Source: Gallibacterium trehalosifermentans (GTDB lineage: Bacteria > Pseudomonadota > Gammaproteobacteria > Enterobacterales > Pasteurellaceae). Taken from it: DNA of 64,000 nt. The position numbers were made by a program, and so were the translations under genes. The notes under the pieces were generated by a model. That model saw only the letters and a list, made by a program, of their open reading frames with translations, had not been told where the DNA came from and made no database searches. This document shows, piece after piece, positions 17,749 through 25,837 of the stretch; the first letter of the stretch is position 1; every line of letters starts with the position of its first letter. The stretch is taken from assembly GCF_042433055.1 (NCBI RefSeq), contig NZ_JBHLWB010000003.1, forward strand, positions 1 through 64,000, written 5' to 3'.

Positions 17749-18372
17749 TTAGCCCTTACTAGTTACCCCAAACCACCCATCTAACTTCTGGGCGAGTTTA
17801 TCAACCCCAAATTTTTTTAGCGAAGAGAAAGTTTCAACTTGAATATCACCTTGGAAAGGTAGGATTGCCTCTCTTACCATTTTGAGCTGTTTGCTGCGTT
17901 CACTTTGGCTTAATTTATCGGCTTTAGTGAGGAGTAGTAAGATAGGTAAGTTAGCACTAACAGCCCATTCAATCATTTGTTGGTCGAGATCTTTTAGGGG
18001 GTGGCGGATATCCATTAAAATGACTACACCGCCTAAGCATTCACGTTTTTGTAAGTATTCACCAAGCGATTTTTGCCATTGTAATTTTAATTTTTCAGGT
18101 ACGGCAGCATAGCCATAACCTGGTAAATCAACAATTTTGCAGTTTTCACTGACTTCAAAGAGGTTAATTAATTGAGTCCGCCCTGGTGTTTTTGAGGTTT
18201 TTGCTAAGTTTTTTTGATTAGCTAAGGTGTTTAATGCTGTAGATTTTCCCGCATTAGAACGCCCAGCAAACGCAATTTCCACACCAGCATCAGCGGGTAA
18301 TTGCGAAATATTTGCGGCACTCATTAAAAAATGGGTTTTGTGATAATTTAATTTGAATTCAATATTTGACAC
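17749..18372 (-). CDS. engB: Ribosome biogenesis GTP-binding protein EngB (YsxC/YihA)
   Basis: An essential small GTPase involved in 50S ribosome assembly and cell division. The 207-residue length is normal. G1 GRSNAGKST lies at about residues 36-44, G3 DLPGYG and G4 LTKAD follow, and TPGRTQLIN is the family G2 region. The DUF805 gene lies 4 bases upstream on the same strand, so both probably share one transcript. The gene lies next to the start of the defence operon but belongs to the core genome. Confidence 0.95.
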   Translation of the reverse strand: MSNIEFKLNYHKTHFLMSAANISQLPADAGVEIAFAGRSNAGKSTALNTLANQKNLAKTSKTPGRTQLINLFEVSENCKIVDLPGYGYAAVPEKLKLQWQKSLGEYLQKRECLGGVVILMDIRHPLKDLDQQMIEWAVSANLPILLLLTKADKLSQSERSKQLKMVREAILPFQGDIQVETFSSLKKFGVDKLAQKLDGWFGVTSKG

Positions 18373-18376
18373 AAGA

Positions 18377-18814
18377 TTATCCTTTTTTGAAAGTAATGGT
18401 TTCGCCTTTTATGCCGTAACGGTTTTCAGTGTTCTGCCCAATAAATACGCCCCATTCCATTAATAACATTGCTAAGATAAAAATTGGAAAATAGCGTCCT
18501 AGAATTAGTTGCATTGTCCCTTGACTATAAGGCGCAATCAGTACACAGCATAATGGTACGAGTAAAATAGTAATTGCTTTACCTGATCGACCACGATCAT
18601 GTAAGCGTTTAATAATAATCACCAGCCAGCAATAACCAACAAAAATTAATGGTATAACAGCAAGCAATGCGGTAGTGGTTTGTTGAAATAATGAACGAAT
18701 TGGAAAAAGATTGGCAATAATAAATAGCAGGGTTGCACATAATCCTGTTCCGATCCAAAAACCTTGACGGTTTAATCTCCCTTTAAGAGAAAAAAGTGCT
18801 TGTGTAATGTACAT
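18377..18814 (-). CDS. DUF805 family inner-membrane protein
   Basis: This 145-residue protein has four predicted membrane segments and the DUF805 marks FSLKGRLNRQGFWIG near the N terminus and KRLHDRGRSGK in the middle loop. The function of the family is unknown. It lies 4 bases before engB. It is divergent from eno, which gives a 250-base regulatory region between them. Confidence 0.85.
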   Translation of the reverse strand: MYITQALFSLKGRLNRQGFWIGTGLCATLLFIIANLFPIRSLFQQTTTALLAVIPLIFVGYCWLVIIIKRLHDRGRSGKAITILLVPLCCVLIAPYSQGTMQLILGRYFPIFILAMLLMEWGVFIGQNTENRYGIKGETITFKKG

Positions 18815-18951
18815 AAATCAGATTTTTTGATGAAAAAAGTGTCTTTTTTGCAAATTTGCCATTATACAGGGAATAGGTGGAAAAAGTGAAAAGTTTGCTA
18901 CATTTTATGTGTCGTTAAAAGTTTATTTTAAAGGGAGTAAAAAATCTTAAT

Positions 18952-18967
18952 TGTGATCAAGTTCACA
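18952..18967. promoter_or_regulatory. CRP (cAMP receptor protein) binding site
   Basis: TGTGA-TCAAGT-TCACA is a perfect match to the CRP half-site consensus with the standard 6-base spacer. It lies 97 bases before the eno start codon and about 140 bases before the DUF805 gene on the other strand, so it could serve either promoter. The promoter boxes themselves were not clear enough to call. Confidence 0.75.
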
Positions 18968-19064
18968 TCATTTTTTACAAGACAAAAATTAAAAATCGTT
19001 TTAATATTAGCACCGTTTTTTGATTTCTATCTTTGAAAATTAACTTAAATATGAGGAAAAACAA

Positions 19065-20366
19065 ATGGCAAAAATCGTTAAAGTTCTTGGCCGTGAAATT
19101 ATCGACTCTCGTGGTAACCCAACTGTAGAAGCAGAAGTTCACTTAGAAGGTGGTTTCGTTGGTTTAGCAGCTGCTCCATCTGGTGCATCAACAGGTTCTC
19201 GTGAAGCATTAGAATTACGTGATGGTGATAAAGCACGCTTCTTAGGTAAAGGGGTATTAAAAGCTGTTTCTAACATCAATGACATCATTGCACCAGCATT
19301 ATTAGGTAAAGATGCGGCACAACAAGCTGAAATCGACCAAATCATGATCGATTTAGATGGTACTGATAATAAATCTAAATTAGGTGCTAACGCAATTCTT
19401 GCCGTTTCTCTTGCGAATGCAAAAGCAGCAGCTGCTTCTAAAGCATTACCACTTTATGCATGGATTGCAGAATTGAACGGTACTCCAGGTCAATATTCAA
19501 TGCCATTACCAATGATGAATATTATCAATGGTGGTGAGCACGCAGATAACAACGTTGATATCCAAGAATTTATGATTCAACCAGTTGGTGCAAAAACGTT
19601 ACGTGAAGCATTACGTATTGGTGCAGAAGTATTCCACAACTTAGCGAAAGTATTAAAATCAAAAGGTTTAAATACTGCAGTTGGTGATGAAGGTGGTTTC
19701 GCACCTAACTTAGCTTCTAACGCTGAAGCATTAGCGTGCATTAAAGAAGCTGTAGAAAAAGCAGGTTATGTATTAGGTAAAGATGTTACTTTAGCAATGG
19801 ACTGTGCATCATCTGAATTCTATAACAAAGAAACTGGTATGTATGAAATGAAAGGTGAAGGTAAATCATTCACTTCTAAAGAATTTACTCACTACCTTGA
19901 AAAACTTTGTGAAGAATATCCAATTAAATCTATCGAAGATGGTCAAGATGAATCAGATTGGGAAGGTTTCAAATATCAAACTGAAGTACTTGGTGGTAAA
20001 ATCCAACTTGTTGGTGATGACTTATTCGTAACTAATACTAAGATCCTTAAAGAAGGTATCGAAAAAGGTATCGCTAACTCAATCTTAATCAAATTTAACC
20101 AAATTGGTTCATTAACTGAAACTTTAGCAGCAATTAAAATGGCTAAAGATGCAGGTTATACCGCAGTAATTTCTCACCGTTCTGGTGAAACTGAAGATGC
20201 AACTATTGCTGATTTAGCAGTTGGTACAGCAGCAGGTCAAATCAAAACTGGTTCTATGAGCCGTTCAGATCGTGTGGCGAAATATAACCAATTAATCCGT
20301 ATTGAAGAAGCTTTAGGAGATAAAGCGCCATTCTTAGGTTTAAAAGCGGTAAAAGGTCAAGCTTAA
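19065..20366 (+). CDS. eno: Enolase (phosphopyruvate hydratase)
   Basis: Enolase converts 2-phosphoglycerate to phosphoenolpyruvate in glycolysis and is often part of the RNA degradosome. The 433-residue length is normal. GDEGGFAPNL holds the catalytic Glu, NQIGSLTE and ISHRSGETED hold catalytic Lys/His neighbours, and the N terminus (DSRGNPTVEAEV) is conserved. The strong GAGG ribosome binding site and biased codon use (GGT, GAA, TTA) suggest high expression. The perfect CRP site upstream suggests control by carbon supply. Confidence 0.98.
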   Translation: MAKIVKVLGREIIDSRGNPTVEAEVHLEGGFVGLAAAPSGASTGSREALELRDGDKARFLGKGVLKAVSNINDIIAPALLGKDAAQQAEIDQIMIDLDGTDNKSKLGANAILAVSLANAKAAAASKALPLYAWIAELNGTPGQYSMPLPMMNIINGGEHADNNVDIQEFMIQPVGAKTLREALRIGAEVFHNLAKVLKSKGLNTAVGDEGGFAPNLASNAEALACIKEAVEKAGYVLGKDVTLAMDCASSEFYNKETGMYEMKGEGKSFTSKEFTHYLEKLCEEYPIKSIEDGQDESDWEGFKYQTEVLGGKIQLVGDDLFVTNTKILKEGIEKGIANSILIKFNQIGSLTETLAAIKMAKDAGYTAVISHRSGETEDATIADLAVGTAAGQIKTGSMSRSDRVAKYNQLIRIEEALGDKAPFLGLKAVKGQA

Positions 20367-20394
20367 TTAACGATTAAGAACATTAGGCTAAGAT

Positions 20395-20431
20395 AAAAAA
20401 CTGCACCATAGTGTGCAGTTTTTTTATTACT
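20395..20431. terminator. Bidirectional terminator between eno and the methyltransferase gene
   Basis: AAACTGCAC and GTGCAGTTT form a stem with a short loop; T-runs follow on both strands. It lies between the converging stops at 20366 and 20455. Confidence 0.88.
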
Positions 20432-20454
20432 TATTTTCAATATAAAATTAATGC

Positions 20455-21963
20455 TTATTCTACGGTAGGTATATTCATATAGTTCTTTTCAATAAAGAGT
20501 CTGATATCAGATACAAATTGATTTACATTATTTTTTTGCTGTTCTATTTCTTCTTTAGAGAGATCTTTCTCCATATTATTTAATAGAATTTTAGCTATAT
20601 CATCGTCTGTTTTCGTACCGTCTAATAATTGGATCACTTGAGATTCTAAATTACCTAATTCCATAATAAATCCTTGGAAATTAGCTATTTTTATAATGGG
20701 TTGAGAAATATTCAACAGATAATTAATACTTTTTCTATAAGCTTTACTAACGTTAATTTTTTCTTCTTTTATGATCGCTCGATATTCTGTTGTTGCAAAA
20801 ATAATATCTGTATAAATAAGATTAGAAATAACTTTAGAATAGAGTGTGCGTGTATCTTGATCTGCATAATATTTTTCAATGAAATCGCTTAACTTAATCA
20901 TTTGGGGAAATTCTATTTTCAGATTATCCAAGATATTTTTTGTTAGTTCATCTTGACTTTCCACATTTCTATCTTTTAAGAAAATATATAAATTCTTAAT
21001 ATTTTCAATATGTAAATCTTTAGAAATATGAATTTTTTCTTTATTTCGTGCGTGTGTAATAATACTACGCCTGAATTGTGTATTTTTCATAAAATCATAA
21101 TATTGTTCTTTATGAAGAATATTATCGCCACATTCATTGGTTAAAAGCGTTTCGATTTCAGGGTTATTAAAGACAGGGAAGGTCAAACTTAAATCAGAAT
21201 CAGAGATATAGGCTAGGTCAAATTGTTGTAATCGCTTATCAAATTCATAGAGATACATTGGGTGATTATAAGCTTCATAATACTCATGATAGATATAATA
21301 GTCGTCTTTTTTACGTATAAATTCTGCATATTCTTTTATATCTTCATCTAAAATAGAATGCTTCTCTAAAAATTCTAATGCACCTTTTCCGTAGCTGACT
21401 TTATCTTTGATACCGATTGTAATATCTTGTTGTTGAAGCATTTTAACGCGTAATTGCATAATATCTTTTAATACTTCAATTTTTTTCCAACCTGGGTAAG
21501 TATTATAAGAAATGATAGCAGAACCATTTTCTGCAAGATGATGATGGATAACGTCAAGAATTTTATCTTGTACTATTTCTGATACCCAACTAAACACCCC
21601 ATGACAAATAATATAATCAAATTTACCAAAGCTATGATCGAAATCCATCACATTTTTATGGTACAGCTTGATATTTTTTAACCCTAAATATTCAATTAAT
21701 TTTTGCCCTTCTTGAATTTGATGTTCGGATAGATCAATACCAATAACTTCTGCATTTGGGTTTGCTAACGCAAAAGATAAAATATTTCCGCCATAGGAAC
21801 AGCCTATCTCAAGGACTCTCGCAGTGCTGAGGGGGGGGGTATCAAAGCCAAAAAGAGATAGAATTGTTTTTTGTCTATCTGGTTGGGTGTAGGCAAATGG
21901 TTTTGATGGATAAGGTAATCCATCATAATCTTTCAATGTCCGTTGAAAATCAGTATTCATCAT
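20455..21963 (-). CDS. Class I SAM methyltransferase with regulatory domain
   Basis: This 502-residue protein has an N-terminal SAM-binding domain (VLEIGCSYGGNILSFA at about residues 49-64, GIDLSEHQI after it). The middle part resembles the methyltransferase regulatory domain (PF10119), and the C-terminal part is acidic and helical. The substrate is unknown. Codons 42-45 contain a run of nine C residues, a length at which slippage often switches genes on and off in Pasteurellaceae. The frame is open in this copy. The gene stands alone, converging on eno. Confidence 0.85.
   Translation of the reverse strand: MMNTDFQRTLKDYDGLPYPSKPFAYTQPDRQKTILSLFGFDTPPLSTARVLEIGCSYGGNILSFALANPNAEVIGIDLSEHQIQEGQKLIEYLGLKNIKLYHKNVMDFDHSFGKFDYIICHGVFSWVSEIVQDKILDVIHHHLAENGSAIISYNTYPGWKKIEVLKDIMQLRVKMLQQQDITIGIKDKVSYGKGALEFLEKHSILDEDIKEYAEFIRKKDDYYIYHEYYEAYNHPMYLYEFDKRLQQFDLAYISDSDLSLTFPVFNNPEIETLLTNECGDNILHKEQYYDFMKNTQFRRSIITHARNKEKIHISKDLHIENIKNLYIFLKDRNVESQDELTKNILDNLKIEFPQMIKLSDFIEKYYADQDTRTLYSKVISNLIYTDIIFATTEYRAIIKEEKINVSKAYRKSINYLLNISQPIIKIANFQGFIMELGNLESQVIQLLDGTKTDDDIAKILLNNMEKDLSKEEIEQQKNNVNQFVSDIRLFIEKNYMNIPTVE
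21831..21839 (-). repeat. Homopolymer tract C9 inside the methyltransferase gene
   Basis: Nine G residues on the plus strand (nine C in the gene) encode Thr-Pro-Pro-Leu at codons 42-45. A change of one base would shift the frame just before the SAM-binding motif and remove the whole domain. Confidence 0.9.
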
Positions 21964-22057
21964 TTTTCTAAAAACTTCATTAAAAAGTAAGGAATACTAT
22001 CTTAAATAGTTACTTTTCCTTAAGCTTGAGTAAATAAATGTTTCTAGATGTATATTA

Positions 22058-22744
22058 TTATCGATCGTCTATCCCGATCAAGAGGTAATTCCCATTTATA
22101 TCACTTAAACTACGAAAACCGATATTAAAAATTTGGTAAGGACGTATCCGACTTTTCAGTTGGGTATAATCAAAATTATCATGGTGATGACCGTGAAAGA
22201 TTTTTTTAACTCCCATACTTTCAGCTAATTGATTGATCGCTGCAAATCCAGAAGGGTGTGGCTTAGGTGCTTCATGGCAGATGAGAATATCAGCTTGTTG
22301 TGTAGCAAGCGTATCAATATCAGAAGGAAAAATAGATGTACGATGACGTAGTGGTAAACCGCCTCGCCAAATTTTATCTTGAGTACAATATTGGCAATAA
22401 TGAATAGGATCAAAGAATAAAGGTTTATTTGGTGGCATCCAAATTTGCCCACGAAAAACACCCCCTAATCCTGCAATTTTTATACCTTCAATTTCAGCCA
22501 CACGCCCATGTAAATTCCGTTGCTGCCATTTACTTCCCCAAAGTGCTTCAAATGCGGCAACTGTTTTACTATCATGATTACCATGGATAAACCAAAGATC
22601 ACAATATTGCGCCAGTTTATCAAGTTCTTTGCAGTCAGTGAGTTGTAAATCACCAAGAATAATCAGCGATATTGGCGTATTATTTTGGATAAATGGATAA
22701 AGGTGTTCAAAATATCCGTGAGGATCACCAGCAAAAAGTAGCAT
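22058..22744 (-). CDS. Metallophosphoesterase family protein
   Basis: This 228-residue protein has the ordered calcineurin-like metal motifs GDPHGYF (residues 6-12), GDLQ, GNHDS, CHEAPKPHPSG and HGHHHD. It should hydrolyse a phosphoester with two metal ions. The exact substrate cannot be read from the sequence. It lies 7 bases after nadR on the same strand and so is probably cotranscribed with it, which could link it to nucleotide or cofactor turnover; that is inference only. A cluster of cysteines in the middle is unusual for the fold. Confidence 0.85.
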   Translation of the reverse strand: MLLFAGDPHGYFEHLYPFIQNNTPISLIILGDLQLTDCKELDKLAQYCDLWFIHGNHDSKTVAAFEALWGSKWQQRNLHGRVAEIEGIKIAGLGGVFRGQIWMPPNKPLFFDPIHYCQYCTQDKIWRGGLPLRHRTSIFPSDIDTLATQQADILICHEAPKPHPSGFAAINQLAESMGVKKIFHGHHHDNFDYTQLKSRIRPYQIFNIGFRSLSDINGNYLLIGIDDR

Positions 22745-22751
22745 GAATTAC

Positions 22752-24014
22752 CTATTTCTCCTTATCGTCAAATATCTCATAAACGGATTCATCATTTAGT
22801 ACTCGTTCTACAATCTTTTTCACTTGAATATAGCGTTCTAAATAACTTGGTGATTCAATTTCAATATAAGGAATTTTATATTTTTCTAATAACTTCTTGA
22901 GTAGTTGTTGAAAACGTTGGCGCTGTTGTTGAGAGCCTAAACTACGTAAGCCATCACCGACCCATGCCGTATTATTATTTAATAAAATAGTAACATCAAA
23001 GGGATATTCCTTAATCATTGAGTCTAAAAATGGGTGTGCTTTACCCTCATATTGAATACAGAATGCTTGTGTTGTTATAAAATCGGTATCAATAAATGCA
23101 ACTTTATGAGCGTGTCGTAACGCATAATCAACATAACGTTGATGACCTAATGCCATTAATGGATAGTCAGAATATTGCATTGCTTGCTCGTTCCCACCTA
23201 GTTTTTCAAATACAAATTCCCTACCATATTCCCAAGCAGAAGTTGTATTAAATACCGCAGAGAGTTTATTTACTAACATGGTTTTGCCACTACTTTCACC
23301 CCCGATAATAGCAATCGTTTTAGCAAAGAATGGACGAACTTCTTTGGGAATAAATTTCCAATATTGGAAAGGGTGATTACGAATTTTTGTAGCAGATACA
23401 TTAAAGAATGCACGCTCAGGATCAACGAGAACTACATCAAGATGTAAATATTTTTCATATGGTTCTTTATCTTGTGGCTCACTGGAAAAAACAACACTAG
23501 GTGAAAAATGTTTCTCTTTAAAGAGGTTTTTGACACGATCTGACCAATCTTGCCAACCATTGGGATAGGTAGCAATTCCATCTTCAACTAGATGATGGAT
23601 AAAAATTTGTTTTTGCTGATATTTAAAAATCTGCTGTATCCAACGTAGGCGATCTTGTTCGGTTGGCATTTTTTTCATTTTACTGTCATAAAACAGTTTT
23701 AAATCGCGTTCCGTATCGGTACAAACAACCACGTGCAGCTCATCTACCTTACTAAAAGCTTCATAAATCATATTAATATGACCAGTATGTACAGGATAGA
23801 ACTTGCCGAAAATCACACCGACTTGCTTATTTTGTGTATTAGAAATTTGTAAAGCGTGATGGATTGCATTGAGCTTTTTTGCACTTGGATTTTGAATTTT
23901 ACCACCCACAAGTTGGTTGTAATAAGCACGAGTAATTTGAGCTTTTTCGCAGACTTCTGCGACTTTCATACCTAATTGTTTACGTTTTTGCTGTAAATAA
24001 AGAAAATCAGTCAT
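22752..24014 (-). CDS. nadR: Trifunctional NAD biosynthesis/regulator protein NadR
   Basis: NadR phosphorylates nicotinamide riboside and adenylates the resulting NMN to NAD. It also carries a DNA-binding domain. Three domains are visible in 420 residues: an N-terminal helix-turn-helix (KVAEVCEKAQITRAYYNQL), the NMN adenylyltransferase with GKFYPVHTGHINM, and the C-terminal ribosylnicotinamide kinase with Walker A GGESSGKTML. In Pasteurellaceae that need V factor this enzyme completes NAD salvage. The metallophosphoesterase gene follows directly. Confidence 0.96.
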   Translation of the reverse strand: MTDFLYLQQKRKQLGMKVAEVCEKAQITRAYYNQLVGGKIQNPSAKKLNAIHHALQISNTQNKQVGVIFGKFYPVHTGHINMIYEAFSKVDELHVVVCTDTERDLKLFYDSKMKKMPTEQDRLRWIQQIFKYQQKQIFIHHLVEDGIATYPNGWQDWSDRVKNLFKEKHFSPSVVFSSEPQDKEPYEKYLHLDVVLVDPERAFFNVSATKIRNHPFQYWKFIPKEVRPFFAKTIAIIGGESSGKTMLVNKLSAVFNTTSAWEYGREFVFEKLGGNEQAMQYSDYPLMALGHQRYVDYALRHAHKVAFIDTDFITTQAFCIQYEGKAHPFLDSMIKEYPFDVTILLNNNTAWVGDGLRSLGSQQQRQRFQQLLKKLLEKYKIPYIEIESPSYLERYIQVKKIVERVLNDESVYEIFDDKEK

Positions 24015-24130
24015 ATTATGCTCCTTTAATGGGGAGCATAATACGCAACAAATTAGGCATTGTCATTAGTCTTATGTTATCTATATAAGCTATATCAAAA
24101 ATTAATTTTCCAATAAACGTCTTGTATATG

Positions 24131-24391
24131 CTACGTTTTTGGCTGCTCATCTTTTTGTTGTAATAACGCATCAACTCGTGCTTCTAATGCCATGAGTTTC
24201 TCACGGGTACGTAATAAAACTTGTGTTTGTACGTCAAATTCTTCACGCGTTACTACATCTAATTTAGTAAGTTGCGCTTGTAAAACCTGCTTAATTTTAT
24301 TTTCAATATCACTACCAAGATCTTGTAAGCCTTTTGGCAGGGTATTTTGTACTTGTTGAATAATTTCTTCGATTTTTTTCGGATTTAACAT
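24131..24391 (-). CDS. ubiK: Ubiquinone biosynthesis accessory factor UbiK (BMFP family)
   Basis: UbiK (YqiC) helps assemble the soluble ubiquinone biosynthesis complex and also binds membranes. The 86-residue protein has the family N terminus MLNPKKIEEIIQQV and a C-terminal coiled coil (LRTREKLMALEARVDALL), which forms trimers in the family. I moved the start to 24391 because a GAGGTG ribosome binding site sits there; the longer frame adds 20 unrelated residues. It is divergent from the ribB riboswitch. Confidence 0.9.
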   Translation of the reverse strand: MLNPKKIEEIIQQVQNTLPKGLQDLGSDIENKIKQVLQAQLTKLDVVTREEFDVQTQVLLRTREKLMALEARVDALLQQKDEQPKT

Positions 24392-24480
24392 AAGCACCTC
24401 ATTATTTTTGCGCCAACATTGTATGAGAAAAACTTGGAATTTACTAGGCAACGGAAATTTTTTCTTTTATACTGCACAAC

Positions 24481-24620
24481 GCATTCTCAGGGCGGGGTGA
24501 AACTCCCCACCGGTGGTAAGCGTCAGTAAGCCCACGAGCGTTCGTATTTGATATGAAGTCAGCAGATTTGGTGAAAATCCAAAGCCGACAGTGATAGTCT
24601 GGATGGTAGAGAACTGCGGT
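24481..24620 (+). ncRNA. FMN riboswitch (RFN element)
   Basis: The conserved RFN core is present in order: TCAGGGCGGGGTGAAACTC, CCACCGGTGGTAAG, AGCCCACGAGCG, GTCAGCAGATTTGGTG, AATCCAAAGCCGACAG and AGTCTGGATGG. It binds flavin mononucleotide and here lies about 220 bases before ribB. A -10-like TATACT just upstream (24469-24474) fits a promoter for this leader. I saw no clear terminator after it, so control may be at translation of ribB; that is inference. Confidence 0.96.
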
Positions 24621-24837
24621 ATTCCTAAGATAGAAAACAGGATTTTTTTGTTATTACGCAAAAATAAATCTTTCTATAATGTATTCATATATTCGATAAT
24701 GTCTTATCAATATGCGATTAAAGTCTATATTGATAGCACTTGTCGCATATTGTAGAGAATTCATTATATTTTCTTCTGCCGTATTCCCATTAATCGCCCT
24801 GATTCTGGTACTAACAATTAACTAAGGATAATTTACC

Positions 24838-25476
24838 ATGAGTCAGTCAATTCTTTCTCAATTTGGCAATGCCGAACAACGTGTGCGTAATGCGATTGCT
24901 GCATTGCAACAAGGAAAAGGGGTATTAGTGTTGGACGATGAAGATCGCGAAAATGAAGGCGATTTAATCTATCCAGCAGAAACTATTACGCCAGCCCAAA
25001 TGGCAAAACTTATTCGTTACGGTAGTGGTATCGTTTGCCTTTGCCTTACTGATGAACTTTGTCAAAAATTAGCGCTTCCACCGATGGTGGAAAATAATAC
25101 TAGTGTTAATCGTACAGCATTTACGGTTACCATTGAGGCTGCGCAAGGTGTCTCTACTGGAGTATCTGCACAAGATCGTGTTACCACAATTAAGGCTGCT
25201 GTTGCAGATAATGCAAAACCAAGCGACTTGCATCGCCCAGGACATATATTTCCTCTACGAGCTAATGATAAAGGCGTGTTAGGACGCCGTGGACATACAG
25301 AGGCATCAGTGGATTTAGCGGAACTAGCAGGTTTTAAACGTGCAGGTGTGATTTGTGAAATTACCAATGATGATGGTTCAATGGCACGCACTCCAGAGAT
25401 CGTAAAATTCGCTTTAGCACAAGGCTATCCAGTCGTTACTATTGAGGATTTAGTGGCGTATAAGTTAAATCATTAA
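24838..25476 (+). CDS. ribB: 3,4-dihydroxy-2-butanone-4-phosphate synthase
   Basis: RibB converts ribulose 5-phosphate to the four-carbon unit of riboflavin plus formate. The 212-residue length is that of the single-domain form without a RibA fusion. DDEDRENEGDLIYPAE holds the metal-binding acidic loop and RRGHTEASVDLAELAG the His region of the active site. The long 5' leader carries the FMN riboswitch, so the end product FMN represses it. A terminator shared with tusA follows. Confidence 0.97.
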   Translation: MSQSILSQFGNAEQRVRNAIAALQQGKGVLVLDDEDRENEGDLIYPAETITPAQMAKLIRYGSGIVCLCLTDELCQKLALPPMVENNTSVNRTAFTVTIEAAQGVSTGVSAQDRVTTIKAAVADNAKPSDLHRPGHIFPLRANDKGVLGRRGHTEASVDLAELAGFKRAGVICEITNDDGSMARTPEIVKFALAQGYPVVTIEDLVAYKLNH

Positions 25477-25487
25477 TCAATAATGAT

Positions 25488-25526
25488 GAAAAAGCCTAAT
25501 GTGAATATGACATTAGGCTTTTTCTT
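25488..25526. terminator. Bidirectional terminator between ribB and tusA
   Basis: AAAAGCCTAATGT and ACATTAGGCTTTT pair around a 6-base loop, with T-runs on both strands. It touches the tusA stop codon at 25525. Confidence 0.9.
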
Positions 25527-25764
25527 ATTTCCCTTTCTTAATCCAATATTGATAAGGTGTTGTCGCTGTTTCACTTTGCAATAAGGTATGTTCCATAAAT
25601 TGGCAAAAACCAGGAATATCACGGGTGGTGGCGGGATCATCGGCTAAAATTAACAGAATCTCACCATTTTGCATTTCACGAATTTTTTTCCGCACTAACA
25701 TTACGGGTTCAGGACAACGTAATCCTTGAGTATCCAAGGTTTGATTAATTTTCCATTCGGTCAT
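25525..25764 (-). CDS. tusA: Sulfur carrier protein TusA
   Basis: TusA accepts persulfide sulfur from IscS and passes it on for tRNA 2-thiouridine formation and other uses. The 79-residue protein has the family motif LRCPEPVMLVRKKI with the active cysteine in CPEP. The following DDPATTRDIP and FCQFMEHTLL are also typical. The C terminus overlaps the ribB terminator by two bases. It is divergent from pepQ. Confidence 0.92.
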   Translation of the reverse strand: MTEWKINQTLDTQGLRCPEPVMLVRKKIREMQNGEILLILADDPATTRDIPGFCQFMEHTLLQSETATTPYQYWIKKGK

Positions 25765-25837
25765 ATGATTGTTGCTTATTATAAATAAAGCAGTAATGAT
25801 ACTGCATTTTGCAACAAGATGGGATAGTGAGGAACCG

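Noticed and set aside
24467..24661. 64-codon minus-strand frame across the FMN riboswitch
   Set aside because: It is antisense to the conserved RFN element, whose sequence explains the open frame.
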